Source: Candidatus Bathyarchaeota archaeon (GTDB lineage: Archaea; Thermoproteota; Bathyarchaeia; Bathyarchaeales; Bathycorpusculaceae). Taken from it: DNA of 10,387 bases. The notes beneath the pieces were generated by a model, which saw nothing but the letters and a program-made list of their open reading frames with translations, did no database searches and was not told the origin of the DNA. Shown piece after piece: positions 6,620-10,387 of the stretch (position 1 is the stretch's first letter; every line of letters begins with the position of its first letter). The stretch lies in assembly GCA_003601785.1 (NCBI GenBank), contig PIYA01000052.1, positions 1 to 10,387 on the forward strand. Direction: 5' to 3'. The position numbers and the translations under genes are program-made.

Positions 6620-7000
6620 CTATCCCACCGCTTTCTTGAGCATACACTCAACTATTTTCGTACAAGTCAGACATTCTTCAGGAATCGCCTCCCCTTTCGG
6701 ACGCGTAGCCAAATACCCAAGATAATGTGGACATCTGTGCTTCTCAGAGGAAGGCTTAAAAACTTCCTTTTTCAAACGTTGCACAATTTCTTGTTTGACC
6801 CGTACTTCCTTTTTCACCTTTCTACTTTTAGTGACTGCTGTTTTCTTTTTCGTTGGCTTTTCTGTCTCTATCTTCGTTAGGCAGTAGGGACACGCCTCGT
6901 ATGTCTCTCCGGTTGCCGAGCTCAGATTCTCAACTAGAATGGGAGTCGTGAAGGTTTTTCCACAGCTTGGACAAGTGTAGCTTTGCTTCTCACTGTTCAC
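6620..7000 (-). CDS. Zinc-ribbon protein with a second C-terminal Cys/His cluster
   Basis: A 126-residue soluble protein with two separate metal-binding regions. The N-terminus has a zinc ribbon: CPSC (Cys10, Cys13) and CPYC (Cys37, Cys40). A Lys-rich linker of about 45 residues follows (TKKKTAVTKSRKVKKEVRVK). The C-terminus has a compact cluster: CPHYLGYLATRPKG (Cys90, His92), then Cys110, Cys113 and Cys119 in IPEECLTCTKIVECM. The start is GTG at 6998-7000, the first possible start after an in-frame stop. A strong AGGAGG lies about 25 bases upstream, too far for this start and directly abutting an out-of-frame ATG at 7023-7025, so the true initiation point is uncertain. The basic linker suggests nucleic-acid contact. 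Exact function is unknown. Confidence 0.75.
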   Translation of the reverse strand: MNSEKQSYTCPSCGKTFTTPILVENLSSATGETYEACPYCLTKIETEKPTKKKTAVTKSRKVKKEVRVKQEIVQRLKKEVFKPSSEKHRCPHYLGYLATRPKGEAIPEECLTCTKIVECMLKKAVG

Positions 7001-7107
7001 TTTTGATCTTTTTATGATTTAGCATCCTCCTTGGACACATTATCGGATTTTGAACTTATAGTGTTAATGAAGCGAGAATAAATATCAAAAATCAAGGTTT
7101 AAACGAG

Positions 7108-7686
7108 TCATGGAGACGCTAGTTTCTTTAAGTCTTCCTCCCCCTCCGCGTATCCTGAAGCGATTAAAACGTCACCGTTTTCAATTTTTATGCCAGGCTT
7201 GGGTCTTATATACTTACCAGCCCTCCTTATGGCTAAAACCCACATGCCGGTTTCTTCGGGGATTCGAGCCTCCCGTAATGTCTTGTTAACAAGCGGAGAA
7301 TTCTCTGTCACACGCGTATACGTCACAGTCTCTTCAGCTTCCTCTATGGCTAGCTTCAAGACAGGATGCGGCTCCACACCTCTCAGCACCACTTCAGCTA
7401 TTTCAGCCGCGGCATCGGCGATTTTTTCAGCCGCAACACCAAGTCTTATCAGTCCAAGCAAGCCTTTAGCCTCTTCCGGTTTGAATTTGCTTGACAAAAC
7501 AAGCAGTTCGAAGTCTGTGTGCAGCTGATCCACGTGTTCTTCAAGTTTTTCCACGTCGTCAGCCAATTCCTTGCTATCTAACAGAAGTGAAGAGTACGCT
7601 AAGTCTATCATTAATTCCGATGTGTCTTTAAGTTCAACAAAGCTCTCAACGATTTCCTCAAACTTTTTGCGGTTTTTCCGATGCAA
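7108..7686 (-). CDS. PhoU-like/TrkA-C (RCK_C) domain protein, copy 2
   Basis: A 192-residue soluble protein in two parts. Residues about 10-110 are a PhoU-like helical bundle with the segment SELMIDLAYSSLLLDSKELA. Residues about 120-192 are a TrkA-C (RCK_C) domain, seen in NKTLREARIPEETGMWVLAI and PGIKIENGDVLIASG. RCK_C domains bind small ligands and regulate ion channels and transporters. It is a paralogue of the next gene upstream; the two align along their full length. The start is TTG at 7684-7686, 4 bases after the upstream stop, with GGAGG spanning the last codons of that gene, so translation is coupled. With the transporter further upstream it most likely forms a cytosolic sensor for cation transport (inference). 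No membrane segment or nucleotide-binding RCK_N domain is present. Confidence 0.85.
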   Translation of the reverse strand: MHRKNRKKFEEIVESFVELKDTSELMIDLAYSSLLLDSKELADDVEKLEEHVDQLHTDFELLVLSSKFKPEEAKGLLGLIRLGVAAEKIADAAAEIAEVVLRGVEPHPVLKLAIEEAEETVTYTRVTENSPLVNKTLREARIPEETGMWVLAIRRAGKYIRPKPGIKIENGDVLIASGYAEGEEDLKKLASP

Positions 7687-7690
7687 TGTC

Positions 7691-8302
7691 TTAATCCTCC
7701 AGTTTTTTCAATTTAGCTTCTGCGAGTTCCTTGAACTCTTTGATGCCCTCGGGGGCACCGCGGGCGATAAGGATGTCTCCAGGTTTAATTTGTTCCTTTT
7801 CTTCGGGGTCTATTATCCATTCTTTGTTTCTGCGGATGGCTATGATGTCAACGCCCATTCTAGCCGCTAGGTCTAATTCATCTATCGTCTTCGCAGCCAG
7901 AACAGAGTCTTCGTAAACTTTGACCCTTGTAAGACGTTCTTCAACCTTTCGGAAGATTTCACTCACTATTGGGTGTATGCCGATTTTTTGGGTGACTACG
8001 GCAGCTATATCCGCGGCAGCATCAGAAATTTTGTCCGTGGCTGAAGCCACGACTGAAACTCCAACAAGTGCCTCAGCATCCTTCGAATCCCTCGCTGCAA
8101 TCATTATCTCCATGTTTAGAAGGTAGGCTAACACGTCAACTCTGTTTTCAAGCTCTAAAACTTCCTCCGCGAGTTCTTTGTCGTTGAATAACGCAGCTGA
8201 ATACGCTAGGTCAATCATCAGTTCCGAGAGGTTCTTCATCTCTACAAGGAGTTTTCTAACTGATATAGGCTTATACTCTATTTTTTCCAAAGGATGAGAC
8301 AT
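7691..8302 (-). CDS. PhoU-like/TrkA-C (RCK_C) domain protein, copy 1
   Basis: A 203-residue soluble protein with the same two-domain build as its downstream neighbour. Residues about 15-115 form a PhoU-like helical domain (SELMIDLAYSAALFNDKELA, then the Ala-rich helix TDKISDAAADIAAVV). Residues about 122-198 form a TrkA-C domain (VDIIAIRRNKEWIIDP, IKPGDILIARG). The ATG at 8300-8302 has only a weak GGAGC eleven bases upstream. A TATA-like TTATAC on the minus strand at about 8353-8358 would give a leader of under 30 bases, so the pair may have its own promoter in the 88-base gap behind the transporter gene. The order transporter, copy 1, copy 2 implies a regulatory partnership. Ligand and partner are not shown by the sequence. 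Confidence 0.85.
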   Translation of the reverse strand: MSHPLEKIEYKPISVRKLLVEMKNLSELMIDLAYSAALFNDKELAEEVLELENRVDVLAYLLNMEIMIAARDSKDAEALVGVSVVASATDKISDAAADIAAVVTQKIGIHPIVSEIFRKVEERLTRVKVYEDSVLAAKTIDELDLAARMGVDIIAIRRNKEWIIDPEEKEQIKPGDILIARGAPEGIKEFKELAEAKLKKLED

Positions 8303-8390
8303 ATTGATAAAGTCGCTCCGAACTCGTCATCCTACGCTTTTACTGGAAGAGAAGTATAACACAAGGAATATTTTAACTCTATCCTTCTTT

Positions 8391-9593
8391 TCAACTCACT
8401 AAAACCAGAGCAACGAGCAATGCGATGGATGTTATGCTGTCTGCAAGGGCGCTTTCAACAGGAATCACAAAATTATCGGGGTCTAATCCCTTCTGGAAAG
8501 TCAGTATTGAAACGGCATACGAGATTGATGTTATTGCGACGACCGCTATTATGTTTGTTATCAGCAGTGGAACGGTGAGTTCTAAAAATGCTTGTAATGT
8601 GAACATGCCTTGCAGGAGCAGTGACAAAAATGAGAATAAAATAAACATTATTATTGATGTGAACCATGCAGCAGATATCTGTGTGACATGGTTTCGCATA
8701 GCGGTTAGAGACGGCTTAAGCAAACCCAAAGCAAGTTTTGTCGTGGCTGTGGAACCGACAACTGAACCGACGTCTCCCACCGTGTCAATTAAGGCGGGAT
8801 AAACCGTGTAGATTTCTTTTCTTCCGCCTATAATTTCACTTATCCCTCTCAGAACAGTTCCGGTAAAATTTACAATAAACGCCACGATTATAAGTGTTAG
8901 AAAGGATTCCTTAATGGTTCTTGTGAACACCTTTTCACGAGCACCCTTTAACAATGCATAAAAGGCAAGAACTACAAGCAATGCTCCAAGAAAATCAACC
9001 ATGTACTTTCCGGCATTATTTGAAAGGAAGAAAAGATTTAGGACAAAAACGTAACACAACGTTATGAGTATATCAGCTATCGTTGACATGACCGGATAAA
9101 CGATTATATCCGGGTCCAAGCCTTTCTTAAAAGAGGTAAATGCAACAGTTATCGTTAAAACGGAAATTATTAACCCTAAAAGCATCGTTGCCATTGTGAC
9201 AATTAAGATGTCACAAAATTCTGCGAAGGTTATCCCCCAGAAAAAAGTTCCAAAAACTATGGATAACAGGCTCATCGCAACGCTTGTCTCTAAAGTTATC
9301 AAAATCACTGATTCAAAAATCAAATAGAAGTTTCGGGTGTTGCCGAAAAACTTCGGAAGAACAGTACCTACATGCAATGCTGTGCCTAAGCGTCCACTGA
9401 ACAAACCGCTTATCACACCTCTCGCACTTAAAATTGCCGGATACACAGCTATAGCCCAAGATGAAAAGTTGAAAACGTTAAGCTGAGAAGCAATTATAAA
9501 ACCCGCAAACAAACCGCCTATGTCAAAAGAAAAGGCAAACAATGACTCTTTCCATGTTCTAAGAAACGATTTCGATGTGAAATCGTTAGTCAT
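8391..9593 (-). CDS. MgtE/SLC41-like divalent cation transporter, duplicated membrane domain
   Basis: A 400-residue integral membrane protein built from two homologous halves, each of about five transmembrane helices, as in eukaryotic SLC41. Repeat 1 has YPAILSARGVISGLFSGRLG at 51-70 and GLDPDIIVYPVMSTIADI at 158-175. Repeat 2 has YPALIDTVGDVGSVVGSTAT at 265-284 and GLDPDNFVIPVESALADS at 369-386. The acidic residues Asp174 and Asp385 sit in the helix that in MgtE carries the conduction-path aspartate. The GN of the family's GNxGxQ-type motif is not kept (RGV and GDV here). There is no N-terminal domain or CBS pair as in bacterial MgtE, so gating must differ. Mg2+ is the likely substrate by family. 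The ATG has a strong GGAGGTG at 9603-9609. Confidence 0.88.
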   Translation of the reverse strand: MTNDFTSKSFLRTWKESLFAFSFDIGGLFAGFIIASQLNVFNFSSWAIAVYPAILSARGVISGLFSGRLGTALHVGTVLPKFFGNTRNFYLIFESVILITLETSVAMSLLSIVFGTFFWGITFAEFCDILIVTMATMLLGLIISVLTITVAFTSFKKGLDPDIIVYPVMSTIADILITLCYVFVLNLFFLSNNAGKYMVDFLGALLVVLAFYALLKGAREKVFTRTIKESFLTLIIVAFIVNFTGTVLRGISEIIGGRKEIYTVYPALIDTVGDVGSVVGSTATTKLALGLLKPSLTAMRNHVTQISAAWFTSIIMFILFSFLSLLLQGMFTLQAFLELTVPLLITNIIAVVAITSISYAVSILTFQKGLDPDNFVIPVESALADSITSIALLVALVLVS

Positions 9594-9596
9594 AGG

Positions 9597-9761
9597 TTAG
9601 GGCACCTCCTCTTCGCTTAAAGTTGAAGTAAAAACTCTAAAGACTTGAAGGGAAGCGCCGCAAAAATTACTCCATGTAATGTTCAAGGGCTCCGCTTTTG
9701 GCTTGGATATCCGCTGAAACTTGACATTGACGATGCTGTACATGCTGTTGGCTAGCGTCAT
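9597..9761 (-). CDS. Possible 54-codon ORF directly upstream of the transporter
   Basis: A short frame starts at ATG 9759-9761, preceded by AGGTGG five bases upstream, and ends at TAA 9597-9599, just 3 bases before the transporter ATG; the transporter's GGAGGTG lies within its last codons. It begins MTLANSMYSIVNVKFQRI and ends LSEEEVP. The frame stays open upstream to a TAG at 9786-9788. Operon-like spacing favours a real leader or small gene, but the peptide matches no family I know and the last third has the composition of a promoter region. It could be a fragment of a decayed gene. Low certainty. Confidence 0.25.
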   Translation of the reverse strand: MTLANSMYSIVNVKFQRISKPKAEPLNITWSNFCGASLQVFRVFTSTLSEEEVP

Positions 9762-9948
9762 CTCTTCCACCTTCTGGGCTGTCTTCTACACGTCCAATCC
9801 ATGGTGATTCCTCCCATAGAGCCCTTTCTATAGAGCCCTTGAATTCCACCTTTGTATGCACTCCTAAACCTCTAAAAGGTGTCAAGAAATCCCTTAAATA
9901 AGTTTCCAAACGCTTGAAACTTAACAAGAATCCATATTCAAGATTCAT
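9667..9948 (-). pseudogene. Doubtful 93-codon frame, possibly a decayed gene
   Basis: This frame opens with MNLEYGFLLSFKRLETYLRD and looks protein-like for its first 40 or so residues. From the 14-base tandem duplication at 9816-9840 onward it becomes Gln/His-rich (SQQHVQHRQCQ), as expected of an out-of-frame reading. A different minus frame is more protein-like from 9785 to 9600. A frameshifted gene fits both facts, but no family is recognised and no ribosome binding site is clear. The whole stretch 9594-9995 otherwise holds no convincing gene. Confidence 0.2.
9816..9840. repeat. 14-base tandem duplication
   Basis: ATAGAGCCCTT occurs at 9816-9826 and again at 9830-9840, a tandem repeat with a 14-base period (one full and one partial unit). 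Because 14 is not a multiple of three, a recent duplication here would shift any reading frame across it. Confidence 0.8.
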
Positions 9949-9952
9949 AACT

Positions 9953-9990
9953 GTTTTAATTATCGCGACTAAACCATTCCCTGCCTAAGG
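9953..9990 (+). promoter_or_regulatory. Promoter and ribosome binding site of the small basic gene
   Basis: TTTTAATTAT at about 9953-9962 is a plausible archaeal TATA element; a start of transcription about 25 bases on leaves a leader of roughly 12 bases containing TAAGG (9986-9990), five bases before the GTG start. Confidence 0.4.
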
Positions 9991-9995
9991 CATCG

Positions 9996-10202
9996 GTGAA
10001 AAAATTGTATGTGGTATGGGTAAAGATTGATGAAACAGTTCCTTGGATCGAGCTGGAAGGAACCTATCCTACAAGAAGAGAAGCAAAAGATGCAGCGAAA
10101 GAAATTCTGAAACGTGCAAAAATAAAGGTTGTGAAAACACCGCAGAAGAGAAAACTGAGAAAAGTGAAAGTACAAGCAGCAGTAACATCACCGTCCATGT
10201 GA
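9996..10202 (+). CDS. Small basic protein of unknown function
   Basis: A 68-residue protein that I cannot assign to a named family. It opens with a strand, KKLYVVWVKIDE, followed by TVPWIELEGTYPTRREAKDA, then a helix EAKDAAKEILKRAKIKVV and a Lys/Arg-rich stretch KTPQKRKLRKVKVQ. The strand-turn-strand-helix layout with a basic C-terminal strand is compact and could bind RNA, DNA or a protein partner. There are no cysteines, no signal peptide and no membrane helix. The GTG at 9996-9998 has TAAGG five bases upstream and a TATA-like element at fitting distance, which supports a real gene. It is divergent from the doubtful frame at 9667-9948. Downstream sequence shows no co-directional gene before the window ends. 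Confidence 0.7.
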   Translation: MKKLYVVWVKIDETVPWIELEGTYPTRREAKDAAKEILKRAKIKVVKTPQKRKLRKVKVQAAVTSPSM

Positions 10203-10387
10203 AATGTGGTAGCGAGAAGGAGCTGAATTTATCGTCAACACAACGCACCAACAATCTAAGTTTCTAGCGAAAAGTTTTCCTTTTCTATAGAAAATTCCGA
10301 AAAGTCATGAACAGGATGATTGAGCACTACAAAGAGGTCTGTAAACTTATTGGTTGATAAACAGAGAAATGGAAAAAGGTTAATTTC
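10203..10387. other. AT-rich non-coding stretch with short repeats and a palindrome
   Basis: No gene is supported here. The stretch holds a perfect 14-base palindrome TTTTCTATAGAAAA (10281-10294), the small inverted repeat GAAAA-G-TTTTC (10269-10279), and CGAAAAGT twice, at 10268-10275 and 10298-10305, exactly 30 bases apart. The T-rich part (TTTTCCTTTTC) could terminate transcription of the small gene before it; alternatively the repeats are operator sites for a gene beyond the window. Confidence 0.4.

Noticed and set aside
8425..8802. 125-codon plus-strand frame inside the transporter gene
   Set aside because: Antisense to the clear MgtE/SLC41-like gene, with no recognisable motif.
9733..9807. 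Plus-strand hydrophobic 24-codon frame (MLYMLLASVISSTFWAVFYT...)
   Set aside because: It looks like a single membrane helix, but there is no ribosome binding site, an in-frame stop lies just upstream, and it is antisense to a charged helical reading on the minus strand, which commonly yields a hydrophobic shadow.
10307..10357. 16-residue plus-strand frame starting ATG
   Set aside because: Very short, no convincing ribosome binding site, no way to tell it from chance.
1..10387. CRISPR array, tRNA, rRNA or insertion sequence
   Set aside because: No regularly spaced repeats, no tRNA-like T-loop outside coding sequence, and no transposase or terminal inverted repeats were seen.

Overview
This is an archaeal chromosome segment. 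Three things show it: an RNase P protein pair (Pop5, Rpp30) in an operon with ribosomal proteins eL15 and eL13, a geranylgeranyl-reductase-type flavoenzyme for archaeal membrane lipids, and a Dph6-type PP-loop ATPase. A short eL13 is typical of TACK archaea and absent from most Euryarchaeota, so a Bathyarchaeia-like or related TACK lineage is my best guess; this is inference, not proof. Promoters look archaeal (TATA-type). TTG is a frequent start codon: six of the thirteen confidently called genes use it and two use GTG.

Layout. 55-750 (+): rhomboid intramembrane protease. 760-848 (+): a short open frame resembling an AbrB/SpoVT DNA-binding fragment, in the convergent gap. 5367 down to 864 (-): a long same-strand block in transcription order: geranylgeranyl reductase, Dph6-like enzyme, then after an 86-base leader with two small hairpins eL15, eL13, a COG1325-type RNA-binding protein, Rpp30 and Pop5. 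The last genes are 3 bases apart or overlap by 4-7 bases, so they look translationally coupled. In many archaea this ribosome/RNase P cluster runs on into proteasome and exosome genes; here it stops at Pop5.

5464-5904 (+): an HxlR-family regulator divergent from the lipid reductase, sharing a 96-base intergenic region with a TATA box and an inverted repeat. 5905-6170 has no intact gene, but holds a 48-codon remnant of the C-terminus of a class II aminoacyl-tRNA synthetase-like protein (motif 3 and a natural stop), probably of the AsnRS/AspRS or archaeal asparagine-synthetase group.

9593 down to 6171 (-): a duplicated MgtE/SLC41-like divalent cation transporter with no cytosolic domains, two adjacent paralogous soluble proteins each combining a PhoU-like helical domain with a TrkA-C (RCK_C) domain, a zinc-ribbon protein with a second Cys cluster, and a small tail-anchored PepSY-like protein. 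The transporter and the two PhoU/TrkA-C proteins look like one ion-transport module with separate sensor subunits.

9594-9995 has no convincing gene: a possible 54-codon ORF ends 3 bases before the transporter start, and a doubtful 93-codon frame contains a 14-base tandem duplication. 9996-10202 (+) is a small basic protein of unknown function. 10203-10387 holds only AT-rich short repeats and a palindrome.
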